Origin: Dichetophora obliterata
Taxonomy: Eukaryota > Arthropoda > Insecta > Diptera > Sciomyzidae
NCBI GenBank assembly: GCA_963920525.1
Contig: OY986439.1
Location: 22,348,819 to 22,412,818 of the forward strand
Length of the DNA stretch: 64,000 nucleotides
Direction: 5' to 3'
Shown here: positions 46,660 through 58,440 of the stretch, piece after piece
How positions within the stretch are numbered: the stretch's first letter is position 1
Layout of the letters: each line of letters opens with the position of its first letter
Notes under the pieces: generated by a model
Databases searched by the model: none
What the model was told of the DNA's origin: nothing
Seen by the model: only the letters and a program-made list of their open reading frames with translations
Translations under genes and position numbers: made by a program

Positions 46660-47142
46660 AAGTACCTCTACACTATATGTTTCATACATATGACACGTCA
46701 AAAAATTACAAATGGTTTTTAGCTACAGATAGTGTGGAACATATGAAAATGTGGTTTTGAAATCTCGTTTGTATTTGCGTCTGTAAATTTTTGAATTAGA
46801 ACCGTCTCTAATTTCGTATGTTTTTCCATCTGTACAAAATGTCAGTTTGATAAATTTTTTATTTGAAAATGGAAGAAAAGGCAAATTTTAAGATATTTAT
46901 TCAATAAATTGATTTAAAATTAATTTATTCTTAGTTTGAATGGCTACAGGAGGACACTTAAGACCTTTAAGGTTTACAAAAATTTCAAAAGCTGTTTTTT
47001 ATTTTCAAATGACGTGTCAATAGTGTGGAGGCAAAAGAAAAAAGCTGTCTGACAAAATCTTAATTCTGACACACAGATGAAATTTGGTATGTAATTTTAT
47101 TTGACATGTCATATGTATGAAACACATAGTCTGGGGGCACCT
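46660..47142. mobile_element. Hairpin MITE, TTA TSD, abutting the Harbinger element
   Basis: Both arms contain TGTTTCATACATATGACA followed by TGTCAAA-like text (one side CGTCAAA). TTA lies on the left (46657-46659) and on the right (47143-47145). The right TTA is also the left TSD of the Harbinger element. Confidence 0.7.
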
Positions 47143-47579
47143 TTAGGGCCGTTTTATTCACTCTCAGTTAAATTCCTTAATGTGGATTAAATCTAACTGG
47201 CACTTAAAAATAACTTTGGAATTAAAATCCAAACTTGAAATTTCGTTTTTTTCAACAACTGGCAGTTAAAAAACGTCAATTAAATTTTAATTTCTATTAC
47301 AAATTACCCAGGGAAATTTGGTTTTATTGTCAACAGAAATGACAGTTTGTCATTGGTTTTGTTTATTCTGCGTTTTAAACTTGAAAAATAATTCTCTAAT
47401 GAGAAAAAACAGTTTAAAAAGTTTACTCAAAAAGAAAGTGCTTTCAATTGTCAATAAGTGAAAACATAACCAATGTTAAAAATGTTAAAGTGAAAAAAGC
47501 AGCTGCAGATTCATATGTCCGAAATAAAATTAATATTCATTAAAAGTGCTGTATTTTGGAAGACAGTCTCGGAGTCAAA

Positions 47580-48120
47580 AAATACTGATGCTTTAATGTA
47601 GCTGTGAAAGGAAAAAGGATCTTGGGAAGGTGTTGCAGTTAATTTCAATTCACAATGCTTAAATATCGTTGTAAGTTCTACAGAAAATTTTAATTTAATA
47701 TTTTGTAACCTTTAATTTTCATAAGGCACGGTCAGCAAAAGCTCTGCGTGAAAAATATGTCAAAGCTAAGTTACGCAAAACATTTGCTGCGGAAAAACAA
47801 GCCGCAAAGCCACTGGCGGAGGCAAAAGAATACCCGAATGGCAGCTCAGCAATGGTGCAATGCTAGAACTAGCGCAAGCAATTCAAATGTCCATAATTGG
47901 TACTGCTCCAAACAGCGACGATGATTACGACAACGGTGGCTCTTCTCAGATCCAAAATTTATTCGGGTATTTAGTCGGGTATGTGCTTTTGTCGAACAAC
48001 GAGGTGGATTTTGAAGAACCACCGCCAGTCATCGAGGCGGACATTGAGGAACCACCGCAAGTCAACCCTTCAAGACAAGGCAGTGCAAAGAATAGTGCAG
48101 CATCAAATTGGTCCGAATGA
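47580..48120 (+). pseudogene. Myb/SANT-like accessory protein of Harbinger, broken
   Basis: Frame 47608-47670 reads KEKGSWEGVAVNFNS, like the Trp-centred first helices of Myb/SANT domains. It is followed by a 59-64 nt intron (GTT|gtaagt to TTTTCATAAG) and then ARSAKALREKYVKAKLRK, like the last helix and basic tail. Both sides are phase 0. In-frame TAG (47599-47601) and TGA (47605-47607) precede the Trp, and a TAG near 47862 ends the second piece. A separate frame at 47860-48120 has an acidic, Pro-rich tail (EEPPPVIEADIEEPP) and may be the shifted continuation. In this family the partner helps the transposase reach the nucleus and bind the ends. Confidence 0.6.
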
Positions 48121-48243
48121 TTATGGTCAATGTTGAAAAAGCTCGTGAGCACTGCGTTGAAACGCTGGGCTCCGCGTTTGATTATGCTGTTTTATTTTCC
48201 ATTAAAATTAAGCTAGGATTAATTTACAAGTGTCTGGAAGTAT

Positions 48244-49060
48244 CTAAGAAGGAATTGTCACGGCATTATTTGTTGCATTCCGTTCAGTTGTGCTAAAATG
48301 TGGCACTTCATTCATCGATAATATACTATCAAAATTTTCTATGTTTGTGGGCGGTGTTAATTTTACTCTTAAACCAAGAGCTAAAAACGGAAAACGACGC
48401 TTGATTACACCAAACGTGCGCTCGATTACATTGCGTTTTCGAATATGACTTTCGTTGTAAAGTTGATGTTTATTAAATTCGCAATGATGTAATGAAGTGG
48501 CCAAATAATGCGTATTACGACTCATTATCAGAATGAAATTGCCAAAGTCACACCGCTTCAACTGCATTTTTAAATTCAAATTATTGAAAATGGTTTGGTC
48601 ATGCGACGCTCCAGGCCAACGTGCAACGATGTTTGTAACTTTCATATCAGCTCAAAAAACTAAACTTAAAATATGCTCACGCTGGTGAAATCAGCTATAG
48701 CAACTTGCATGGAACCTAGCGCGTAAAATCGCAAAGCAATCAGCAATTGTGCAATGGGACGTATATATCACGGTTTAGCAAAGCAAGAATTAAACTAATA
48801 AAATAAAGTTCAATGAAGACATATTCCTAAGGTAAAAATTTACCTGTTTTGGATATGGATAATCTTTTGCAACTTTTGAACAACCGTTCCTTTTGACAAA
48901 CGAAAACGAAAGATGAATTCTTTGTTAACCCACTTGTTCAAATCAATGCGCTCATGCATTTTGTAGTGTCTTCGCTCGACTAATAACATCCTATCTTTTT
49001 CATCCGGATTCAACACTGAAAGTATCGCAACGTCGGTTCAATTCGAGTAGTTCGTTGTTC
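48244..49060 (-). pseudogene. Harbinger transposase (DDE), two pieces, broken
   Basis: The N-terminal piece (49060 down to about 48848) reads DEKDRMLLVERR, then EFIFRFRLSKGTVVQKL, the usual start of a PIF/Harbinger transposase. It ends at a splice-donor-like CAG|gtaaat. The C-terminal piece (48645-48244) has VARWPGASHDQTIF, carrying one catalytic Asp, and RKRNVIERTFGVIKRRFP, carrying the catalytic Glu. The middle with the first Asp is missing, and the expected GDSGY is changed to CDFGN. The product would be an inactive endonuclease. HARBI1-type family membership is clear from these motifs. Confidence 0.85.
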
Positions 49061-49625
49061 ATTTTAGGAAAATTACAAATTTAAATATAAAATCAAATCA
49101 ATTAAATTAAGTTTGGATTTGAACAAAATTTGAAAAAAATCCTCATTTAAAAGTCGCTAACTGTTAGATTTTCCCAAGTTAGCTAATTCCGCAATTAAAC
49201 TTAACTGCCAGTTAGCTAACTGGAGAAACTTCAAAAAAATTGGCTAACTGAGAGTGAAAAAAAACAATATCATGAATTTCCCTTTTTAATTGCAGATTAA
49301 ACTTTAACTGAGAGTGAATAAAACGGCCCTTAATAATTTAATAACAAATATTCTTTTTCGTGAATTATAAACAGTCAGCGTTGGCAAAATGTAAAAATTT
49401 TACTAAAACTGGTAATTTTTTTTTAATGTGAAAACGTGATGTTTATTTCGATTTTGTCAAATTTTTGCAGTAACGAAAAAAAAACCAAAATTTTTTTAAC
49501 AAATTTCACCTCACTTCACGTTAAAGGATACACTGTTTTGTGTTATTTGCAAAAACGTATTAAAATTAACGGCCCTTTTCAATGTTATCGAACTTGTTTG
49601 CTACGAAAAAACAACCCTGCTAAAC

Positions 49626-49684
49626 TCAATGGCCCATTATCATAGTCAAAATAAAAGTGTTAATGACTATGTTAATGGGCCAAT
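49626..49684. repeat. 59-bp palindromic hairpin
   Basis: AATGGCCCATTATCATAGTCA is mirrored by TGACTATGTTAATGGGCC(A)ATT-type text around a 13-nt loop. It looks like two TIRs left after near-complete loss of an element's interior. Confidence 0.55.
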
Positions 49685-49825
49685 GGAAATTACTAGGATT
49701 TTCTAAATTTGGACTAAAAAGCGACATTGATATTGTAAACTTTTAGGACAAAGTGGCTTCTTTCAAAATAGGCATGCAAGAAAACTGTTATATATAAATA
49801 ACAAATTTTGTTTAAAATTTAATGA

Positions 49826-49915
49826 TACTTCCTCACAGTTCAGCCGCTGCTGAAAGAAAATTTTCAGACATTTCTTTAATAAAAACAAAACTAAAAAATC
49901 AGGCTCGATTTTAAA
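49826..49915 (+). pseudogene. hAT transposase C-terminal fragment
   Basis: The translation PHSSAAAERKFSDISLIKTK then NQARF matches the hAT dimerisation signature (SSA-x3-ER-x-FS followed by K-x-x-N/R). It stops at TAA. Only this C-terminal piece is recognisable. Confidence 0.6.
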
Positions 49916-51097
49916 ATCATAAATAATGTAAAGCATTAATTAATAGTGAGAATAATCTGCACTTTATATGGTCATGGATAGACTTAAATTTACAAAAAGA
50001 AAAACAGCTATGTTCAAACAATGTTCCGTTTTTCTTTTATTATTCATGATTCGTGATTAGTATATTTCGTGATTAGTGAAAATTATTAAATTTTAAGAAA
50101 AAGTTTTTTGTTTTTAAATTTTAATACATTTCAGTTAAAAACATGCAAAAATAAGAGTTTCTAGAAATTCAAAATTTTTAACTTCTCACTTTTGTGCGCT
50201 TAAATATCGATATATAGTAGGAACATTTAATAGGAACATTTTAGGCCTTTAAAATGTGAGTTTATCGTCATGTTAATTAATCAAAAAAGAACACAAAAGT
50301 TAGTTTTGTTGTAAAATTTATAAAAATTAAAAATTTACAATATCGCATTAGTATATTAAATTAAATTTATTTTTCTCAAAGTGTAAATATATTTGAAGCA
50401 AACAGAAAATGAGTAAGATTTATAGATTTCTTGCGATAACTGGCTCTGATAGATTTTTAGCGATAGCTTTTAATCGGAAAGAGATATTGGTATACATTTT
50501 TTTACATAAATTATGCTTGAAGCTTGACCCTTCTGTAAAAATTATAAAAACATTTTGAAGAAAATTAACTTTGTCAAAAAATGACAGCTAGCGTTACTTT
50601 TTTTCTTAAAATATTTTTTTTTAAACTGGAACAACTATTGCTAATAAATGCCATGTTATATGAAAGCAACTTAAAAATGCAATTTGTTCAAACAGTGTAT
50701 ATATTTCTTAGCTTTAACATTGAAAGTTTTTATGCTTTAAGAATTATTAACTATTTCTTTTTCAAAATGTAACTAAGTTACTTTTATGATTTTTGTTAAT
50801 TTTTGTAAAAAAAAATTGATACACTATTGATCCTATGCAACCATATATGTACAATAAAATCATACATTTAATTAAATATTTATCTATCAAATATATTTAC
50901 TATAAATTATATGTTCATTGGATACGATACCTTAAAACTTATTTCAAATAATTATTTTTTTGATTTATCATATTTGATAAATTTTTGTTCTTGATGTGAA
51001 ATTTTGGTTCTTGATGAAATTTTTGTGAAATTTTTGCCTTAAATGTGAATTATTTTTTTTAAGTTTGGTAAAAAAATTTTAGGCTGTGGCAACCCTG

Positions 51098-51839
51098 AGC
51101 ACAGTGTACCGAAATTGACAAAAAAAACCACAACCAAACTTTATTGAAATTCTTAAAGAGGGATATGTTGAGAGTCCATCGTACCTAATTTGACCTGAAT
51201 GTCGTCCTAATTTTTTTTTTATTTATTTTTAAAGTTAAAGTGTTCAAATTTTGTTGTGCCAACATTCGTTAAATTTGCCATTTGGAAAAAATGAGAATAT
51301 CTTGGATTCGTTTACTTTTTTCTGTTTTGACGTTTCGAATTCGCTGTTAAAATACGTCAATTTTAAATAAAAAAAGTTTCATCATTTTTATATAAAAAAA
51401 AGTTTTCTTTGAAGAAATTTATATGTAATAATTGTAAGTCTTTTCATACAATTTTGTATGAGGAAATTTGTGGATCCGAGATCTTGCATTCGTTTCGAGC
51501 TTGTTTACGAGTTTGAATTTTTTATTTCTTTTACAACATGTTTTTAAAAACATTAAAAATAAATCATTTAGTTTGAGTTCGCTATTCTTATTATATCTTT
51601 TAAGCGGTTTCAAACTGGAGTTTCAGCTCAAATACGTGTTTCGAACTCCGTGTAGTTCGTTTTTTTTTTAAACAAACTTGAACTTCATCTGTATTTTATT
51701 TACGAACAACACGTGAAGTTCGTATTCACGTAATTTTTGCATTTTTGCAATGGTATTCACGTATTTTAAGCATGAACTAAACTTGTGATAGTTCATTTGA
51801 GTTTCTGAGAACAAAAAATTACTATGTTATTTAGAAGAC
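51098..51839. other. No feature recognised
   Basis: AT-rich DNA; overlapping short frames on both strands at 51419-51671 lack any family sign. Repeated TTCGTA and ACGTGAA-like words near 51650-51750 could be old inverted pieces. Confidence 0.35.
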
Positions 51840-51894
51840 TTCCAGATGCTTCTCTATGATTTTATGGCTTCTATGGGTTACATGTACATGATTT

Positions 51895-52085
51895 GGCTAG
51901 GTCCTGGGTGCGTCATTTGGGCTTTTTGGGGTTCTGTGTGTTTCTCGGACAGGAATTAAGGTTCCTGTGGACAAGGGATTCAACTTGGTGTTGCACAGCT
52001 TCTAGATGCGTCGTTGGGACTTTTTAGGGTTATGTGAGTTCCTAGGACAGGAATGAAGGTTCCTGTGGACAAGGGATTCAACTGG
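51895..52085 (+). repeat. Two-copy tandem repeat, about 98 bp
   Basis: AGGTTCCTGTGGACAAGGGA occurs at about 51959 and 52057, preceded in both by GGACAGGAAT and by GGG(A/C)TTTTT(A/G)GGGTT text. Confidence 0.7.
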
Positions 52086-52589
52086 GATAATAAAGAGCAA
52101 TAGATTGTTGATATGTTGGTCTCTCTTTATAAAAACAGATCCGAACTCTACAAATTGGATGAATGATTGCTTAATTAATCAATAATTTTCTCAAAAAATT
52201 CATTTGTTGTAAAAATTTAATATTAAAAAATTTTTATTTGAGCAGTAGATTTTTGCAAGTAAGAAGTTTGGTTTTTTTTACTCGCTCTTTTATACATTTT
52301 CACCAATTTGTTAAGGGCTGGCAGCCTGCAAGCCAAAATTTCAAGGGATCGATTTTAGATTCTTGAAGAAATTTTCTGTAGAGTTTTTATTTTTAGAGAA
52401 CTCAAATGGTTTCTAACTCAGGATTGTGGCTTTTTACATCTTTTTAGCACTTATTTCAAACTCGTATGACATTTCATACAAAAAAGGGCCCCGTGGCTCC
52501 ATAAATGTTTACGTATGTAAAAATTAACTATAAGTAGATTTTATGGCGAGTTATTAGGTGGCAACCTGCAAGCCTCTCCTCTGTACATT

Positions 52590-52861
52590 AGGGGTATTCA
52601 CGATTCAGTGCACTTGCCTGTGCAGTTGAGGATTTGAGGTCTTGTGTAATTGTGCAGTTGGGTTTTCGTGAACACTATTTCAAAGCTGTCAACATTTTTC
52701 AATGCACACAAGTGCACAACTGCTCAAGTCCTCAAGTTTAAAGTAATAGTAGAAAAGCATTTGTGCAGATTCTTGACTTATGTACATTTTGTTTTTGTAA
52801 AGTGCACAAGTTCTCAAGTCCTCAACTGCACACGTAAGTGTACTGAATAGTGAATACCCCT
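52590..52861. mobile_element. Hairpin MITE, ATT TSD, 272 bp, arms of about 60 bp
   Basis: AGGGGTATTCACGATTCAGT pairs with AGGGGTATTCACTATTCAGT from the other end, and the arms continue through GTGCAGTTGAGGA. ATT flanks both sides (52587-52589, 52862-52864). Confidence 0.85.
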
Positions 52862-52961
52862 ATTGTCTTCAAACAATTTTTCTCTTTCAAAATAATTTCA
52901 AACATAACTGTCTGACGAGAACCATGTCGTTGGCGTGTCGGCAAGAGAGAATTGCTAAAGA

Positions 52962-53391
52962 GGTGTTCACACGTCTGTCAAATGAGTGAAGTATATCGCG
53001 ATTTTTTACTCTCTATTCCTCACTCTAAAATTTTTGATTTATTTCTGCTCACACATGGTTTTTTGATTGAAGTACCGATGCAGGCATTTGTTACTCTTCT
53101 GCCTACTTTTTTGCCATTTTTTCTGTCTACTCTTCCTTTTTTCTCTTCAAAAATCTGCTTTTGCGTTCGAATAAGTATTTTTTTAGAAATAATTTGCTAC
53201 TAAACAACAGACAAGCACAAAAATGCAACCCTTTGACTGATTGATGCAGGTCTAAAGCTCAATCAAAATTTTGACTGATTCGATGAAGAGTTTGAAGTTC
53301 ATTTTCGCTCTCGCAGAGAGTTCATTTTTTAACATAGGAAAGCAACAACAAATTTTGATTGATTCAATCATTTGACAGACGTGTGAACACC
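52962..53391. mobile_element. Hairpin MITE, 430 bp
   Basis: GGTGTTCACACGTCTGTCAA is exactly mirrored at the right end and extends to ATGA. The TSD is not clear (flanks AAAGA and CAATA). Confidence 0.75.
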
Positions 53392-55694
53392 CAATAAGAG
53401 TTGGCCCAGTTGTAGCTTTGGCTTTGCCGTTTCAGTTTTGCTGTCAGCTGATCAACTTGCATCAGTGTTGCCGTCATACTCCAACTGGAGTTGCAATTAC
53501 TCCACATTTATTTATTGTACTACATTTCTTAATACCTTTTAGATAAATTTACTACATTTTGAACTTCAAACTACTCCTTTTGCTATTTTTGCTAACAGGA
53601 ACACTGTTCTACGAAAATTTGGCAACTTTTTTTGAGAGAGCGGTCAAATATACGACAAGGAAAAATAGAAATGTTTCTATTGTGTCGTTTTTATGTCACA
53701 ATTTCCTTCCATAAGGTTTGCATTGATTCTGCCAGCGCTCTGCCTGACGGCACGACAACGACATGATTCTGGTCAGGCAGTAAAGCTTTTCGAATGTAAA
53801 ACCTATAAAAATTATTGCGACTCTAAACCTAACTAAAACAAAGGGAAACTTTACGTCACTGCCAATTTTTTTTCTATTCCTTACTATAGAATGAAAAGTT
53901 GGCAACTCTTTTTTTAAACATAGTTTAGAAAATTTGTTTTTTTTTTGCAATATTTATTTCAAAAGAACACAATAAGATTTCTTGAAACTGTATAAATTTA
54001 ATTAAACGCAGCATCGCAGTAACACATACAAAAAAACCTTATACAATGCTACAGTTGATAAATTAAAAAAAAACAAAAAATTATTTATAATTGTAATTAA
54101 TTATTGCTGTGATAAATTTCAATTAAAAACTGCAAATGCTGAAAATCTTCAAAAAATAAAAAAAAAACCAACAAAAAATTTAAAGCAGTTTTAAAAGTTA
54201 AGGAATAGGATATTTAAAAATGTATGTTTTTAGATAAGAATGCTGTACAAATTCTGAAGACACGTATTTGGTGCAAACCCTGAATTTCAACTACAGATAT
54301 AAACAATGGAACAAGCTATGATTTAAAAAAGTTGAATGAGCTTTAATGTTAACGCTTTTGTTAAATAGAGGTTACAAAATTTACTAAAGTTTTCGATTTG
54401 TTAAAAAAGATTTTCAAAGTACAATATACATATGAGAATGTAAAAAACAAGGTCTTTATTTTTAGATAAAGTTCACTAGCTTACTGTTAAATAGAGCGCC
54501 TTAGCTGACGTCAGCGAAAGAGCTTTTAGCTTATCAGTAGTTTAGATATTTTTTAAATTTAACTTTTAAATCATCATTGGTTTAAGCTTTAAAAAATGAG
54601 TTATTTATAGAAGTTGAGATTCCGCATATTTGCACCGTAGAATGCACAAAATACTTATCAACAATTATTGATATACACATATTTAATTTTGTACATTAAT
54701 GTTATAAAATATGTTAGAGTGAAATAGAAGACATTAGTTCACCATTATTGTCATTATTAAGAGATTTGATTAACTTTATCTTGAAATTAATTATTAAAAA
54801 TTAAAATTATTTAGTTTTACTTTTTCAAACACAAGCAAACTTAAGAAATAACTGCATTGTTACCTAGTTTATTGTAAAAAAGTTAAAAAAAAATATATAA
54901 GCTCATAGCTATAATATTTTTGCATAAGTGTATACGCAACAACACTATATTGCATAAGTGCTTTTTTCTTTTTACACGAGTTTTGAAAAAAAAAACAAAG
55001 TTTTGATATTAAAAAATGCTTCCACAAAACACACATTTTAAAATTTTAGTTTTATAGAAATATGTTAAAAAATAACTTTAATGTAGCTTAAACGAATTAA
55101 CTAAAAAAAAGACTGTAGCAGGTTCTTTTTTAGAAATTTTTTTATTAATTAGTGAGCAAATTTTTGTTCTTTAATACCTTGTATTGCATTAAATTGTTGA
55201 TTAAATTTTAAAATGTTAAAAAAGCTTTTGCATTTGAAAATTATTTAAAAAAGTAATAAATAAAATCACACTAAAAAGCACACACTTAAAAATAATATAA
55301 ATCGACAAAGAATTAAATCAAAAGCTAATTGAAGAAAAACATAGGTATTTATATAATAATATAAATTTTGAATTTAGTTCTTATTTTTATCATTATTATT
55401 TTTTCAAGTATTATAATAAATAAGATATCGTTGAAACTGCAGTGAACTTAAAAATGTATTGAAAAAAAAGCTTTTAGGCTTTTATTGTAAATGCAAACGG
55501 AAAATTTCAATAATGTATATTTTATTGATAAATAATAAAATTTATACCAAAAACAAACTAACACACATAAATGTTTTTAATCGCTTCGAAAAAAACGGAA
55601 AAAATAACAATGAATATGGAACTCCAATAAATATCGAAAAAAATAAGGAGAAACAATAACAGACGGCAACCCTGGTAGAGTTAAAGGCTTGATC
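53392..55694. other. No gene recognised
   Basis: AT-rich DNA. CAGTGTTGCCGTC near 53464 and the inverse of CAGGGTTGCCGTC near 55675 might be ends of one old hAT element of about 2.2 kb, but the 8-bp flanks do not match. Frames on either strand have no domain. Confidence 0.35.
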
Positions 55695-55696
55695 TA

Positions 55697-56284
55697 ATAG
55701 CGCATTCTTTTCTGAAAAAAAATCTGACCTCACAGAATGCAGAATTTTTTAGATTCTGACCTGAATTTACAGAATGTTGACTTCTTTTGAGCTGAGAAAA
55801 GAACGGAAAAATGCAACATTTTTTTCATTTGATATTGGCTGCACTGTTGTTTTGAATTCCGTTGTATTTACGATTGAGGTTATGTATAGTGCCGACTGCC
55901 GCATGGATTTTTTAACAAATACTCATCGAGCTGTTGAGTTTTATTAAAAGTAACCACTTTAATCAAAATTGTTTTGGATTAAATTAAAGAAATTTTTCAA
56001 AATTGGTACATTTTGCTTCTCACAATTGTCACAGCATATAATATTACTGTCAAAATTATTTTTTTTTTTGTGTTGGTATTACTAGAGAGCAGAATGCAGA
56101 ACCGCCGAATTTTACAGGTCAGAAAATTCTACATTTGTTATACTTTTGCGGTCAGAATTTTCGAGAAAAAAACACGATTTATTTTGTGACCAACATTTTT
56201 TTTAGAAAAGAACGGAAAAAATGCAGAACTCTTGAAGAGGTCAGAAAAAATGCAGAATTTTTTTTAAAGAAAAGAATGCGCTAT
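55697..56284. mobile_element. Hairpin MITE, TA flanks, 588 bp
   Basis: ATAGCGCATTCTTTTCT is mirrored on the right. Subterminal words TCTGACC and TGCAGAATTTT recur on both arms. TA lies on both sides (55695-55696, 56285-56286). Confidence 0.7.
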
Positions 56285-56649
56285 TAAAATAACTACTAAT
56301 TTAATGTCATATGATTAAATGGCAGATGAGAACGTTAAAATTCTTACGAATTTGTTCGACCAAGTGTCAAATCATATAAGATTTTAATAACGGATTGGCC
56401 ACAGCTGAATCACTCAAGACTACTGAAGAGGAAGTGTAGCGATTTCCGAAATGATTTCTGTGTGGTTGAATCTATACAGAGTTGTTGTTGTTGCCTTCTT
56501 TAAACTTACTTGATCTTAAAAGCTCACAATTAAAATTAATGTAAAGAAAATATAACATTTTGGTAAAGACTAAGGTAAGTTTGGCTACACTTTGAAAACA
56601 CTTAAAACAAATGTGTAAAAAAATCGTTTTCAAACTAAATGGATATAAT

Positions 56650-58103
56650 CACGGTTGCCACCTCAAATTCCCATAAAAAATACCTTTTTCCCACGAGAAC
56701 AAAAAAAAATTACCACAACAATTCCCATACCAAAATACTAAAAAAAATCCCACGGCTATTAAAAAAAAATACCACAAAAATACCACAAGTATTTAAAATT
56801 ACCACAAAAATACCACGCATTAAAAAATACCGCAGAAAATACCATACGGATTAAAAAATACCACAAAAAATACCACAAGTATTTAAAATTACCACAAAAA
56901 TACCACGCATTAAAAAATACCACGCATTAAAAAATACCACAGAAAATACCATACGAATTAAAAATACCACAAAATTTATTAAAAATGTAAATATTGCATA
57001 TTCTTGTTACATTGAAGCGCAAACAAATATTACAAGTTAAATAAATAAAACATGTACAATTGTGCTCAAAAATAGCAGTAAGACAAACAAATTAAAATTA
57101 AAGCGTTTTTAAGAAAGTCCGTACATGTTTTTATTTTCAAAATATGCCAAATTTAATTCAAAATAGAGTTCTTAAAACATAACTATTATTCTGACTGATT
57201 GAATTCAAAGGTTGAACAGAACAGAACAGTTATTTCATTCAAAATTGTGCGACTCAAGTAGCATTTCTCAATTAACCGTGCTTAGCAGCAAAGATATAAA
57301 TAAATAATAATAAAAGAATAAATAAGAAAAAATGTTCTGCATTCCACTTCCGAGTGGAAGTTAAAATAAATCATAATTAAATTCGATATTTGGTGTTCAT
57401 AAATAAAGTTCAGTATCATTACATATATATAACTTTTTTGGTTATACAATTGATTATATTAATAAATTAAATAAAATACAAAAAGAAAAAAAAATTATAT
57501 GTAGAACACCAAAAATCAAATTCAACTATGATTTATTTTCAATTTCACTCGGAAGTGGAATGCAGAACATGCCTGATAATTGTTTTTTTGTCTGATTTTA
57601 ATTTTTATGAATTAGTTTTACGCACTGCTATTATTTTGACTGCAGTTGTATTTACATTTAGCTGTCGATTTCTTAATTTTGTTCATTATGTTTAAAGTCG
57701 TACATATTATTTTTAAACAAATTATAATGATTTTTGCTAAATACAACCTTGTAATTTTTTTTTTTTGTGATAAGCGTTTTGCATGAAGGATAGCGGCGAC
57801 CAAATCCGTCGAAGCTATGTTTCTAAGTGTAGTTTTATTTAAATTTAATACGTTCAATGTGTTGATGCGCAAATATTGATTAAAAATGCTTAAAACTGAA
57901 AAATTCCCCAAAAAAATCCCACGTGAATTAAAAAAATACCATGAGAAATTTTAATTCCCACGGCAATTAAAAATTCCCAAAAAAAATCCCACGTGAATTA
58001 AAAAATACCATGCTGAATTAAAAAATACCATGGGAATTTTTAATTCCCACGGCAATTAAAAATTCCCAAATATTATATTTTTATACTAAAGGTGGCAACC
58101 GTG
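56650..58103. mobile_element. hAT-type element of TACCAC/CCCAC words, 8-bp TSD, 1.45 kb
   Basis: CACGGTTGCCACCT and its exact inverse form the ends. GATATAAT is duplicated at 56642-56649 and 58104-58111. Like 32821-33706, the subterminal regions are tandem variants of TTAAAAAATACCAC and AATTCCCACGGCAATTAAAA. No transposase. A hairpin is nested at 57333-57569. Confidence 0.85.
57333..57569. mobile_element. Nested hairpin, 237 bp, arms of about 70 bp
   Basis: TGTTCTGCATTCCACTTCCG is mirrored on the right and the similarity runs on through AATAAATCATA and TTTGGTGTTC. No coding content. Confidence 0.75.
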
Positions 58104-58111
58104 GATATAAT

Positions 58112-58440
58112 ACTTAAGAGTCCCAATTACATAGTCATGCACGAAACAAAATACAAATTAACACACATACACAACATGAACATTAACACAAGTGAAAACA
58201 GACTGTTTAGTTAAATAAATAAAATAAAATAACGATTAAAAAAATAACACAAGCAAACCCACAATTTCGATTTTGGTGCAACTTTCTTTGATTTAAAAGT
58301 TGTAATGTTTTTGATGTAAAAATGTTTTATTTCCACACAGACTTATGGATTGAACTTTTAGCGAATCCAATATATGAATTTTAAGAGACATATTGGCGCT
58401 TAGTTCTTAATAATTTCTTAACATTTTTGCAACTATTTTC
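58112..58440. other. No feature recognised
   Basis: AT-rich spacer between the hAT element and the 3' end of the minus-strand retrotransposon. Confidence 0.4.

Larger units (their letters stand above)
47146..49329. mobile_element. PIF/Harbinger element, decayed, 2.18 kb, TTA TSD
   Basis: TIRs of 27 bp begin GGGCCGTTTTATTCACTCTC and are identical at both ends. TTA is duplicated at 47143-47145 and 49330-49332. The element shows the two-gene layout known for PIF/Harbinger: a DDE transposase on the minus strand and a Myb/SANT-type protein on the plus strand, in convergent orientation. Both are broken. Confidence 0.9.
49377..51097. mobile_element. Possible hAT element with GTTGCC-type ends
   Basis: Left CAGCGTTGGCAAAATG and inverted right CAGGGTTGCCACAGCC, both followed by AAAATTTT-like text, could be TIRs. 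The flanks agree in only 5 of 8 bases. It contains a hAT transposase remnant near its left side, which is not where a + strand C-terminus should lie, so the assignment is tentative. Confidence 0.3.

Noticed and set aside
48108..48296. Separate 62-codon gene downstream of the Myb/SANT remnant
   Set aside because: It overlaps the end of the Harbinger transposase remnant on the other strand and has no motif.
53464..55675. A 2.2-kb hAT element with CAGNGTTGCCGTC ends
   Set aside because: Ends are similar but flanking 8-mers do not match and nothing inside supports it; left as a note only.
55459..55733. Two overlapping ORFs on opposite strands
   Set aside because: Lys/Asn-rich and Phe-rich translations are what AT-rich non-coding DNA gives.
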